Shown here: piece after piece, positions 35,594 to 43,629 of the stretch | Layout of the letters: each line of letters starts with the position of its first letter | Numbering within the stretch: the stretch's first letter is position 1 | Origin: Planctomycetota bacterium | GTDB taxonomy: Bacteria > Planctomycetota > MHYJ01 > WSZJ01 > JACPWG01 | DNA length: 64,000 bases | NCBI GenBank assembly: GCA_016197205.1 | Contig: JACPWG010000099.1 | Coordinates: forward strand, 17,045 to 81,044 | Direction: 5' to 3' | Notes under the pieces: model-generated | Databases searched by the model: none | Told to the model about the DNA's origin: nothing | The model's input: only the letters and a program-made list of their open reading frames with translations | Made by a program: the position numbers and the translations under genes

Positions 35594-36412
35594 ATGACGG
35601 CCGTCCTGCTCTGCTATGGTGTCGCGCTCGTGCTGGCCGTCGTTGCCGCCGCCTATGTGTTCGAGGCGCTGGAATTTCACAGGCGCTACCGTCTGATCAG
35701 CCTGCTGCCGACGTCCACGATCTCTTCGCTGCAAGAGGGGCTCCGCGAGATCAAGGGGCGCATCGTCCCGCTCTCCCTCCTCAAGGCGCCGCTCACCCAA
35801 CGGCCCTGCGTCTACCATCAGTTCCGGGTCGACGCGAAATACCCTGGGCTGCGGAAAAAAGACGTGTGGAAAACCATCAACTCCGGCGGCGAGGGCGTTC
35901 CGTTCCTCGTGGACGACGGCTCCGGCCGTATCCTGGTCAGCCCCGAGGGCGCCGTCATGGAAGTCGAAGACGAGAAGCTCCTCTCCACGGACGGCTACGA
36001 GCGCGCCACCCCCGAGGCCAGGCTCGAGATCCTCGGTCGCATGGGGCTCTCCGCGGCTGAAGAGCGCGAGGCGCTCGGTCGCATCCGGTGCGGCGAGATC
36101 CTCCTCGCCCCCGGCGACATGATGTACGCGCTCGGCCAGGTCTCCAAAATCGCGGACCAGCCCGAGGATGGCCTGCGTCCCGAGGGCGTCAAATTCGTCG
36201 TCCGCCGCGCGGGCCTGAGCGAGTTCGTCCTTTCCAACCGCTCGGAGCGGGCCGTCCTCGAGGTGCTGGCGGAGCGTCGCTCCTACAATCTGCTCATCGC
36301 CGGCATCTGCGGCGTCGCCGTGGCGGTCGTCCTCGTCTTTTCCCTGTTCATCAGCTCCGTGCCCGGAGATCCGGTCGAACCGCTCCCGGACCCCCTGCAC
36401 GGTCGGCGGTAG
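35594..36412 (+). CDS. GIDE-domain membrane protein
   Basis: 272 residues. An N-terminal membrane helix (VLLCYGVALVLAVVAAAYVFE), the motif YRLISLLPTSTISSLQEGLREIKGRI, then LTQRPCVYHQFRVD, a beta-rich domain and a C-terminal helix (NLLIAGICGVAVAVVLVFSLF). This is the layout of the GIDE family, named for mitochondrial E3 ligases but found in bacteria without a RING domain, where the function is unknown. A truncated paralogue lies at 54728. GGAGGTCC precedes the ATG. It lies upstream of guaA on the same strand with a 167-bp gap. Confidence 0.82.
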   Translation: MTAVLLCYGVALVLAVVAAAYVFEALEFHRRYRLISLLPTSTISSLQEGLREIKGRIVPLSLLKAPLTQRPCVYHQFRVDAKYPGLRKKDVWKTINSGGEGVPFLVDDGSGRILVSPEGAVMEVEDEKLLSTDGYERATPEARLEILGRMGLSAAEEREALGRIRCGEILLAPGDMMYALGQVSKIADQPEDGLRPEGVKFVVRRAGLSEFVLSNRSERAVLEVLAERRSYNLLIAGICGVAVAVVLVFSLFISSVPGDPVEPLPDPLHGRR

Positions 36413-36579
36413 AGCCCTCGGTGTGCGAGCGTTGCACGGCGCCGTCGGTTGTCCAACGAGGCTCTCGATCCTTCCACCCGTCCCCCCGTTTTTTGGGGGT
36501 TTGGGATTTCAACCGCCGCCGCAGCCCTTGCATCGTTCCCGGCCGCCCCCGGCCGCCCCAGGTCGAGGAGTCGCCCCGC

Positions 36580-38148
36580 ATGACCCCGCCCATCCCCGTT
36601 CCCTCTCCCGCTCGCGAGTGGATCGCCATCCTCGACTTCGGCTCCCAGTACGCGCAGCTCATCGCGCGCCGCGTTCGCGAGCAAAAGGTCTACTGCGAGA
36701 TCCTGCCCTTCTCGTGCGACCCCGCCGCGCTCCTCGCGCGAGCGCCCCGCGGCATCATCCTCTCGGGCGGACCGGCCAGCGTCTATCAGGAGGGCGCACC
36801 GCGCGTCTCCGCCGACCTTCTCCGCGCCGGCATCCCGGTCCTCGGCATCTGCTATGGCATGCAGCTCGGCGCCCTCCTCCTGGGCGGAGACGTCCAGGCG
36901 GCCCGCGCCCGCGAATACGGCGGCACCCGCTGCCACGTCCTCGACGACGCCGACCTTCTGTCCGCCCTGCCCCCGGACATCACGGTCTGGATGTCCCACG
37001 GCGACCAGGTCGCGCGCGTCTCCGACGATTTCCTCACGATCGCCCGCACCGACACCTGCCCGCTCGCGGCCGTGCGTCATCGCTCCCTCCCGTTTTTCGG
37101 CGTCCAATTCCACCCCGAGGTCGTCCACACGCCCCTCGGCAGCCAGGTCCTGCACAATTTCCTCTTCCGGATCTGCGGGTGCCGCGGCGACTGGCGCATG
37201 GAGTCCTACGTCGAGAGTCTCCTCGCCCAAATCCGCTCCACCGTGAAGGACGCGCGCGTCATCTGCGCCCTCTCCGGGGGCGTGGATTCGTCCGTCGTCG
37301 CCACGCTCGTTCACCGCGCGATCGGCGACCGGCTCACGTGCGTCTTCGTCGACAACGGCCTTCTCCGCAAGCACGAGGCGCAGGCGGTCCTGCACGCGTT
37401 CCGCGACGAGCGCGGGCTGAATTTGCGCTTCGTCGATGCCTCCACCCGCTTCCTCGAAGCGCTCGCCGGCGTGACCGAGCCGGAAACCAAGCGGAAGATC
37501 ATCGGGCGGGAGTTCGTCGAGGTCTTCCGCGACGCGGTCCGCGACGTCCCCGAGGTCACGTTCCTGGCGCAGGGCACCCTCTACCCGGACGTCATCGAGA
37601 GCGAGTCCGCGTTCGGCGGCCCCACGGCGCGCATCAAGAGCCACCACAACGTCGGGGGCCTGCCCGAGAACCTCCCGTTCCGGCTGCTCGAGCCCCTGCG
37701 TTTCCTCTTCAAGGACGAGGTGCGGGCGATCGGACGCGAGCTCGGCCTGCCGGACTCCATCCTGCTCCGGCAGCCTTTCCCCGGGCCCGGCCTCGCCGTC
37801 CGCCTCGTCGGCACGCTCACGCCGGAGCGCCTCGCCATTTTGCGCGAGGCGGACGTGATCGTCACCGAGGAGATCGAGAAGGCCGGCGTGTACGCGGGCC
37901 TGTGGCAGTATTTCGCCGTGCTCCTCCCGGTGTACACCGTCGGCGTCATGGGGGACGAGCGGACGTACGAGAGCGTCGTCGCCGTGCGGGCCGTCGAGTC
38001 CACGGACGGCATGACGGCCGACTGGGCCCGGCTCCCATACGACCTCCTGGCAAGGCTCTCCTCCCGGATCATCAACGAGGTCAAGGGGGTCAATCGCGTC
38101 GTCTACGACGTGAGCTCCAAGCCGCCCGGCACGATCGAGTGGGAATGA
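36580..38148 (+). CDS. guaA: GMP synthase (glutamine-hydrolysing)
   Basis: 522 residues. The N-terminal class I glutamine amidotransferase begins WIAILDFGSQYAQLIARRVRE, with the nucleophile in LGICYGMQ and the catalytic HPEV motif. The ATP-pyrophosphatase has CALSGGVDSSVVATLVHRA, and the C-terminal dimerisation domain ends RVVYDVSSKPPGTIEWE. It converts XMP to GMP. The ATG at 36580 is preceded by GAGGAG and matches the family N-terminus; the frame is open for about 490 bp upstream, but that sequence overlaps the GIDE gene and is not coding. The next gene starts one base after the stop. Confidence 0.97.
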   Translation: MTPPIPVPSPAREWIAILDFGSQYAQLIARRVREQKVYCEILPFSCDPAALLARAPRGIILSGGPASVYQEGAPRVSADLLRAGIPVLGICYGMQLGALLLGGDVQAARAREYGGTRCHVLDDADLLSALPPDITVWMSHGDQVARVSDDFLTIARTDTCPLAAVRHRSLPFFGVQFHPEVVHTPLGSQVLHNFLFRICGCRGDWRMESYVESLLAQIRSTVKDARVICALSGGVDSSVVATLVHRAIGDRLTCVFVDNGLLRKHEAQAVLHAFRDERGLNLRFVDASTRFLEALAGVTEPETKRKIIGREFVEVFRDAVRDVPEVTFLAQGTLYPDVIESESAFGGPTARIKSHHNVGGLPENLPFRLLEPLRFLFKDEVRAIGRELGLPDSILLRQPFPGPGLAVRLVGTLTPERLAILREADVIVTEEIEKAGVYAGLWQYFAVLLPVYTVGVMGDERTYESVVAVRAVESTDGMTADWARLPYDLLARLSSRIINEVKGVNRVVYDVSSKPPGTIEWE

Positions 38149-38149
38149 C

Positions 38150-39388
38150 ATGGCCACGCCCCAGGACATCCTCTTCGGCCGCCTCGCCATCACGCAGGGG
38201 TACGTGACGCAGGAAGAGGTCGACGAGTGCGTCCACGCCCAGGGCTTCGAGCGGAAACCGCTCGGCGAGACGATGCGCACCCGAGGCTACATCTCGCGCC
38301 TCCAGCTCGAGACCCTGCTCAAGCTCCAGCAGCAGCACCTCGGCGAGGTCGACGTTCTCACCCAGCGCCGCTACGAGGACGTCCTCTTCGGAAAGATCGC
38401 CTACCGCGAGGGGCTCGCGACGCAGGAGGAGGTCAACGAATGCTTGCGCCTGCAGGCGAAGTGGGAACGGGAGGGGCGACCGATCCACCTCGGCCAGCTC
38501 ATGTGCGAACGCGGCTACCTTTCGGCCGGGCAGGTGCACCGCATTCTGGAATTGCAGCGAAAGCGGCTGATGATCTGTCCGGGGTGCCAGGGCCAGTGCA
38601 ACGTCGGGGACTTCGAGGCGGGCAAGCAGTTCGCCTGTCCGCGCTGCGGCAGCCTGATGGCGGTCGCGGAGGACGCCGCGATGGAGGCGGAGAATCCGGC
38701 TGCGCCCGCGGCAGGGACGGCCTCGGCGGTCCCGTCGGCGCCGCCCGCGCCCGGTTCGACCTGGGGCGGAGTCGGCCCGTCTGCCGCCTCGATCCTCCCG
38801 CAGGCCTTCGACTCGGCCTCCACCGTGCCCCCGCCGCCCCCGGCGCCCTTCGCGTGGGCCGCGCCCCCCGCGCCTGGTGAAGGCGCGGCGGCCGTGTCCG
38901 CAAGCCCGCCGTGGGCGCCTGCGCCCTTCACCTCCCGGGAGCAGGACGCGGGTGCGCCGGCGCCCGGCTGGGCCCCGTCCGTGCCCCAAGCCGCCCCCCC
39001 CGCCTGGGCGCCCCCCCCGACGGCCGCCGGCCCGCCCGCCCCTGAGGCCCCGGTCGCACCCGCGGCCGCGCCCGTGCCTCCTGCGCCGCCTGCGTCCGAT
39101 GCTCCGAGCGGGGCGATCGAGGCCTTCGAGGCCGATTTTCCCATGTCTGCCGATTCGGTTTCGAGTGCGGACGCGGGCGGCTTGGACGGATCCTCCTCCC
39201 AGGACACCACGCTGCTCGCCGTTCCGCCGCGCCAGGAGGATCCGGCCGCCCTCGCGGCGATCGACGACACCCTTCCCGGCATCGTGGTCGCGTGTCCCAT
39301 GTGCGGAACGGAGTTCAGCGGCCGGCCCGACGCGGACGACCGCATGGTCTGCCCGAAGTGCCAGACCCAGTTCTCCCCCCGCCTGTGA
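38150..39388 (+). CDS. Protein with paired MSHEN-like domains, Pro/Ala linker and zinc ribbons
   Basis: 412 residues. Two tandem N-terminal modules (about 5-60 and 75-135) share FGRLAITQGYVTQEEVDECV and FGKIAYREGLATQEEVNECL, resembling the MSHEN or type II secretion GspE N-terminal fold, which in some proteins binds cyclic-di-GMP. A zinc ribbon follows (CPGCQGQC...CPRCG), then about 180 residues of Ala/Pro linker and a C-terminal zinc ribbon (CPMCG...CPKC). No ATPase is present. It overlaps neither neighbour by more than four bases: guaA ends one base before it and the methyltransferase GTG overlaps its stop. The role is unknown; c-di-GMP binding is speculative. Confidence 0.75.
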   Translation: MATPQDILFGRLAITQGYVTQEEVDECVHAQGFERKPLGETMRTRGYISRLQLETLLKLQQQHLGEVDVLTQRRYEDVLFGKIAYREGLATQEEVNECLRLQAKWEREGRPIHLGQLMCERGYLSAGQVHRILELQRKRLMICPGCQGQCNVGDFEAGKQFACPRCGSLMAVAEDAAMEAENPAAPAAGTASAVPSAPPAPGSTWGGVGPSAASILPQAFDSASTVPPPPPAPFAWAAPPAPGEGAAAVSASPPWAPAPFTSREQDAGAPAPGWAPSVPQAAPPAWAPPPTAAGPPAPEAPVAPAAAPVPPAPPASDAPSGAIEAFEADFPMSADSVSSADAGGLDGSSSQDTTLLAVPPRQEDPAALAAIDDTLPGIVVACPMCGTEFSGRPDADDRMVCPKCQTQFSPRL

Positions 39389-40197
39389 AGAGCGCGGGCC
39401 TCCGGCCGTCGACGCCTCCCCAGGGCCGCGGCTTTCACGAAGTCCTCGAGGAGTACCTCCGCTTCCGCGTAGGGTATTCACCTGAGGTCATCGAATACCT
39501 CGCCGGCGCGGTCCATGGCGAAGCCGGCGCGGGGACGCGCTACCTGGATGTCGCCTGCGGAAGCGCCCTCCTCCTGTCCGCGCTCGCGCCGCGCATGGGG
39601 CGGGCTTACGGCGTGGACCTTTCTCGCGCCCTGGTTGCCGCCGCGGCCGGTGCCTCTTCGACCGAAGCCTCGTGCCCCGCCGCGCGCCCTTTTTCCGTGG
39701 CGGTTGCCGAAGCGGAGCGGCTTCCGTTCTCCGAGGGGGTCTTCGACCTCGTGACGGTCGCGCAGGCCTACCATTGGCTGGATCCCAAGCGCGCCCTGCC
39801 GGAGCTGCTGCGCGTCCTCCGGCCGGGCGGGCTGCTCGCGGTCGTGTCGAAATACCCGGCCCCCGAGGAGCCGTACGTCTATCTCGGGGACGAGTGCTTC
39901 CACGGGCTCTGTTACCCGCCGCGGCGGGCCGCGTATGGCGTGGGCAACCTGCTTCCGCTGCTCGATGCCGGCTTCGTCGACCATCGGAGGCGAGTGTTCC
40001 CGTGGGACCTCTCCTACACGGTGGAAAGCTACGTGGGCTGGATGCGTTCCCGGGAAGTCCTGCGCGTCGTGGGGAACGCGCGGCGCGCGGCGGCGCTCCG
40101 CGAGTTCGAGCGGCGGTTGCGTGAGCTCGTCCCCGGCGGCGAGTTCGTCGAGCGCAACCTCCAGTATGTGATCACGGCCCGTAGGCCGCGGTCTTGA
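39385..40197 (+). CDS. SAM-dependent methyltransferase
   Basis: 270 residues. A class I Rossmann methyltransferase: YLDVACGSALLLSALAPRMGRAYGVDLS (SAM-binding motif I and the acidic residue after strand 2), AEAERLPFSEGVFDLVTVAQAYHWLD (motif with QAYHW typical of the UbiE-like group) and LRVLRPGGLLAVVSK. The substrate cannot be inferred. The start is GTG at 39385 overlapping the stop of the previous gene (GTGA), so translation is coupled; the frame is open upstream but that part is antisense or out-of-frame within the previous gene. Confidence 0.87.
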   Translation: MKSAGLRPSTPPQGRGFHEVLEEYLRFRVGYSPEVIEYLAGAVHGEAGAGTRYLDVACGSALLLSALAPRMGRAYGVDLSRALVAAAAGASSTEASCPAARPFSVAVAEAERLPFSEGVFDLVTVAQAYHWLDPKRALPELLRVLRPGGLLAVVSKYPAPEEPYVYLGDECFHGLCYPPRRAAYGVGNLLPLLDAGFVDHRRRVFPWDLSYTVESYVGWMRSREVLRVVGNARRAAALREFERRLRELVPGGEFVERNLQYVITARRPRS

Positions 40198-40237
40198 GCA
40201 CCGAAGCGGGAAGGGCCCGGCGCGGAGGCCGGCTGGG

Positions 40238-40978
40238 ATGGAAAAGAGCGATCGACTGAAGGCGCACGAGCTGGACCTCGAGCGTCACGCGCGCGGGGGC
40301 GTGATCGGCCGCGTGATCCTCGGGGGGCAGGACGGCCTTGTGAACGTGCTGGGCGTGCTCCTGGGCGTCGCGACGGCGACCAGCGACCCGCGCGTCGTCG
40401 TCATCGCCGGGGTCGCGGCCGCGGTGACCGAGAGCGTGTCGATGCTGGCCGTGGCGTACACCAGCGCGCGGGCCGACGAGGACTTCTACCGGGCCCAGCT
40501 CGAGCGCGAGGAGCGCGAGATCCGGGAAATGCCCGAGATCGAGCGGGAGGAGGTCCGGCACATCTACTTCAAGAAGGGGTTTCGCGGGGAGGAGCTGGAG
40601 CGGGTCGTGGCCCAGATCACGAGCGACCCCGCGATCTGGCGGGACGTGATGATGCGGGAGGAGCTGGGCCTGGAGGAGGTGAAGATGGGCGCCGCGCGCC
40701 GCGACGCGCTCATCGTCGGCGCGTCCGTGATCACCGGCTCGATTTTTCCGCTCATGCCTTTCCTGGTCGCGCTCCCGCGCGTCGGCTGGTTCGACCTGCG
40801 CACCGCGATGGAGCTTTCCTCAGGCATGAGCCTCGCGGCGCTCTTCTCGGCCGGCTGGCTCAAGGCCGGGCTGACGACCGGCTCGCGCTGGATGAGCGGA
40901 TTCGAAATGGCGGTCGTCGGGGGCGTGGCGTGCCTGATCGGGTACGGGATCGGCCGGCTGCTCGGGGTAGCGGTGTAG
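40238..40978 (+). CDS. VIT1/CCC1-family membrane transporter
   Basis: 246 residues. HARGGVIGRVILGGQDGLVNVLGVLLGVATATS and VTESVSMLAVAYTSARADEDFYRAQLEREEREI match the VIT1/CCC1 family of iron and manganese exporters, including the membrane helix pair and the cytosolic Glu-rich metal-binding loop (EREEREIREMPEIEREEV). Three further hydrophobic segments follow (LIVGASVITGSIFPLMPFLVAL, SSGMSLAALFSAGWLKAGL, MAVVGGVACLIGYGIGRLLG). CGGAGG sits 9 bp before the ATG. Expected in the inner membrane, moving divalent metal out of the cytoplasm. Confidence 0.9.
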   Translation: MEKSDRLKAHELDLERHARGGVIGRVILGGQDGLVNVLGVLLGVATATSDPRVVVIAGVAAAVTESVSMLAVAYTSARADEDFYRAQLEREEREIREMPEIEREEVRHIYFKKGFRGEELERVVAQITSDPAIWRDVMMREELGLEEVKMGAARRDALIVGASVITGSIFPLMPFLVALPRVGWFDLRTAMELSSGMSLAALFSAGWLKAGLTTGSRWMSGFEMAVVGGVACLIGYGIGRLLGVAV

Positions 40979-41247
40979 AACGTGCGACCAGAACGGAACC
41001 GCGACCGTGAGGGAGCGGCCTCGGAGCAGCCTTCGTCGCCTGGGGTTCGAGACTGTTCCCGCCCTCGTTCCGGCTCCGAAGAAAAAGCGGGCTCGTGTCC
41101 CGTCAACGTCGATGCCATGGGTCCGCCATGCAGACGCGGCGTCCTCGCCGCGTCCGGAAGCGGCAGGCTGCCGCTTCTACGTGGACTCCACTGGAAGTTT
41201 CATCGATGGCGGGACACGAACCGCCATGGCTCCGCCATTTGCCGTGC

Positions 41248-41319
41248 GCAAGCTGAACCGGCGTGGCATCGCAACGGCGTAGCAATGGGCGCCGATGCGA
41301 GCGAAAACGGTGACTGTCC
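41248..41319. repeat. GGGACAG-type repeat, copy 1 (partial)
   Basis: CAAGCTGAACCGGCGTGGC, then GCGTAGC, GCCGATGCG and GGTGACTGTCC, the same order as in 43388-43492. Upstream, 41125-41205 contains hairpins GACGCGGCG..CGCCGCGTC and GAAGCGGCA..TGCCGCTTC. No gene between 40979 and 41345, apart from a fragment of family D near 40996. Confidence 0.6.
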
Positions 41320-41345
41320 CGGTTTATTGTCGTATTCAGCGACAT

Positions 41346-41720
41346 CTACGACGGACGTGGCACAGGACGTGTGCCAGTTAACGCGGCAACAAGGGCGTCG
41401 ATTGAAGGTCTTGACTCATCCCCTCCATCGGTTCCCGAAAGGTTGAATGACACAGCTCGGTATCCGGTGAACCACCCCTTTCGAAGGACGAGTTCGATGG
41501 ACACGCAGTATCGGATCCGGTGAAGTTCGTCGCAGGTTGTGGCCTCCCATTTCCAGGAGTCGATTTTCAGCCAGTCTTCATCAGGTGGATAGTCTTCATT
41601 CGGGGGGAGGTGATAACCCCGCCCTGTCCCGCACTCCACGTCGATACTCGCGCTCTGAACTCCATGACTCTCAAGATAGTCCTTGAGGATCTGCTCCACT
41701 GCGGAATCGAATTCGGTCAT
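41346..41720 (-). CDS. Orphan acidic hypothetical protein
   Basis: 124 residues from the ATG at 41720 (MTEFDSAVEQILKDYLESHGVQSASIDVECGTG). The frame stays open upstream to 42089, and the stretch just upstream (FKQVFDDGEAQRRLREVGEEE) also looks protein-like, so the true start may be earlier. It is acidic and Trp-containing, with lower GC at third positions than its neighbours, suggesting recent acquisition. I recognise no family. No ribosome site is evident at the chosen ATG. Confidence 0.45.
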   Translation of the reverse strand: MTEFDSAVEQILKDYLESHGVQSASIDVECGTGRGYHLPPNEDYPPDEDWLKIDSWKWEATTCDELHRIRYCVSIELVLRKGWFTGYRAVSFNLSGTDGGDESRPSIDALVAALTGTRPVPRPS

Positions 41721-42099
41721 GATCTTGAGTTGCTCGGAATTCGACTGCCTCCAATCGGCAAGTCGTTCGTCGCCTTCACACTGCTCTCTGCTCTCCCTCG
41801 ATTCCTCTTCCCCGACTTCGCGCAGCCGACGCTGAGCTTCTCCATCGTCGAAGACCTGCTTGAATGAAGCCACTGCCCACCACTCAGCAAGATCGAAAGG
41901 ACGCTGTAAGACCGGGCGGCCCGGCACTGGACCTAACTGGGCTGCGGCGTCGTCGTACGGTTGCGGCCCGCGCGCAACTGCGTGGCGGCGACCGACGATG
42001 CTGCAGTCCAGCCCGCCGCCGAACTGGGAAAGCCATGTTTCGCGCTTGGTAGAATTAGGACGTAGCCGTTGAGGCCGTGTCCTCACCATTCGCGCATGG

Positions 42100-42285
42100 C
42101 GACCGCCCGCGGGGCGAGACGATTCGGGATGCCGCGACTCGACTTCCGCTCGCGTTCGATGGCGCGGCAGGCCATCGACTCGGCTTCCTGCCAGAGCTCA
42201 GGGGCCTCCTCTACGAATCCTCACCGCGACCGGGTCCACGATCCACAGGCGCCCCGTGATCGGCTCGTGATCAAGAAGCGGCGGG
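42100..42285 (-). pseudogene. Possible frameshifted gene remnant
   Basis: On the minus strand, two overlapping frames give natural-looking pieces: PLLDHEPITGRLWIVDPVAV then, shifted, EAPELWQEAESMACRAIERE followed by a stop at MREW. They would join with a single frameshift. I do not recognise the family; this could be chance. The rest of 41721-42392 shows nothing but the hairpin at 42301. Confidence 0.25.
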
Positions 42286-42300
42286 AATAATAGGAATAAT

Positions 42301-42341
42301 AGGGACAGTTACTCTTTTCTCGACGAGGAATAACTGTCCCT
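42301..42341. repeat. Hairpin AGGGACAGTTA...TAACTGTCCCT
   Basis: Perfect 11-bp arms with a 19-base loop. The GGGACAG end word matches the ends of the 43388-43492 repeat. Position downstream of the Uma2 gene makes either a terminator-like or an element-end role possible. Confidence 0.65.
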
Positions 42342-42392
42342 GACTTTCCATGTTCCCACGGCTGGAGGCACGCGGGCCGTATTCGGATGTTC

Positions 42393-43070
42393 CTACTTCG
42401 AGTCGGCGCCCAGCGCCGGCCGCGTCTCCAGTCGAAAGTCCGCCATCCCCGCCCGGTCGGAGAATCGTCGGAGACGAAACGCTGCGTTCCAGGTCTTAGA
42501 GATCACCCAGCCGTCCTCTGTGCGCCGCTGGGCCCGGTACCTGCCGTGTTCTCCCAGGACGAAAATCCGGAGGTCAATTTCCGCAGCACGCGCGTCCACA
42601 AGCCAGTACTCTGGAATTCCTGCCTCCGCGTAGGCCTTCAGAAGCTCGACTTGGTCCTTCCGCACAGAATTCTGGCTGACCACTTCCATGACCATGTCGG
42701 GCCGACCGACCAGCTCCGATTTTTGTTCGGGGTTCACTCGCACCGCGCCCGAGCGCAGGCGATCCCAGCGCACCATGAAGCCGTCCGGTTCGGTCGAAAG
42801 CCCTGCGTTTTCGACGGTAACCCAACTGGGCGGAACGAAATAGCGGCCCAGCTCGAGGTGCTCTGTCCGCTCGATAAGAACGCGGTTGATGGCACAAACG
42901 ACCGGGGCATGGCTCTCGTAGTTCTGCGGGCTCATCTGGATGTCAACCCTTCCCTTGCAATAATGCACCCTCGGCGCCGGTTCGGCCAAGGTTGCCACCC
43001 ATCGCCGAAAGCCATCCAGCGTACCCACACCCTCAGGAATTTCCAGATCGTAGACCGTGATCGTCCCCAT
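42393..43070 (-). CDS. Uma2-family (PD-(D/E)xK-type) protein
   Basis: 225 residues. RRWVATLAEPAPRVHYCKGRVDIQMSP, then VTVENAGLSTEPDGFMVRWDRL, VGRPDMVMEVVSQNSVRKDQVELLKAYAEAGIPEYWLVD follow the Uma2 (DUF820) pattern, including E.(PD), (E)V.S..S...D...K and the A..GIPEYWLVD signature. The family has a restriction-endonuclease-like fold and is expanded in cyanobacteria, Planctomycetes and others; its substrate is unknown. TGGAGGCGACGC precedes the ATG. Single gene, with repeats on either side. Confidence 0.88.
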   Translation of the reverse strand: MGTITVYDLEIPEGVGTLDGFRRWVATLAEPAPRVHYCKGRVDIQMSPQNYESHAPVVCAINRVLIERTEHLELGRYFVPPSWVTVENAGLSTEPDGFMVRWDRLRSGAVRVNPEQKSELVGRPDMVMEVVSQNSVRKDQVELLKAYAEAGIPEYWLVDARAAEIDLRIFVLGEHGRYRAQRRTEDGWVISKTWNAAFRLRRFSDRAGMADFRLETRPALGADSK

Positions 43071-43387
43071 GCGTCGCCTCCATCTTCGATCAAGCTTCCT
43101 CCTCGCGAGTCTACCCAGGGCTACAGGTGAACGCAAGCGGAATCTCCCGGTCAACGCTTGCTTCCAGGGGAGTCGGCGGAGGCGACGAATCGCCGCGGCG
43201 CAGTCGTGACCAGCGAGTCGCCGCCTCCGCCGGGATTTCAGGTCTGGCCTTGGACACCTACCGGTGAACTTCTTGAAAGCGTATCCAGATTCGCAGGCGA
43301 CGAAACCACAAAGACTCGAAGTCACTAAGACCACAAAGGCGCATTTCGGCCGAGCCAAACTCGCCCCCCTCACTGACGGTCCTTCGT

Positions 43388-43492
43388 GGACAGTCACTAT
43401 TTTTCCCCCAGCCGACGTGAGCAAGCTGAACCGGCGTGGCTTCGCCACCGCGTAGCGAAGAACGCCGACGCGCGCGAACACGGTGACTGTCC
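43388..43492. repeat. GGGACAG-type repeat, copy 2 (105 bp)
   Basis: Ends GGACAGTCAC and GTGACTGTCC. The interior CAAGCTGAACCGGCGTGGC, GCGTAGC and GCCGACGCG matches 41248-41319. A lone right end of family A (GAGCGGTA then CTCAG) lies at 43555-43567. Otherwise 43071-43629 shows no gene. Confidence 0.6.
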
Positions 43493-43629
43493 CGTCGTCC
43501 CGCGCCGCTTTTCCTGGCTTCTCCTCCTTCGCCTCCTGGCCAGCGGCTTCTGCCGAGCGGTACTCAGGCCCTCGACTCCGCGTCGACCGTGCCCCCACGC
43601 CGCCCCGCACCCGCCCGCCGTCCCCACCT

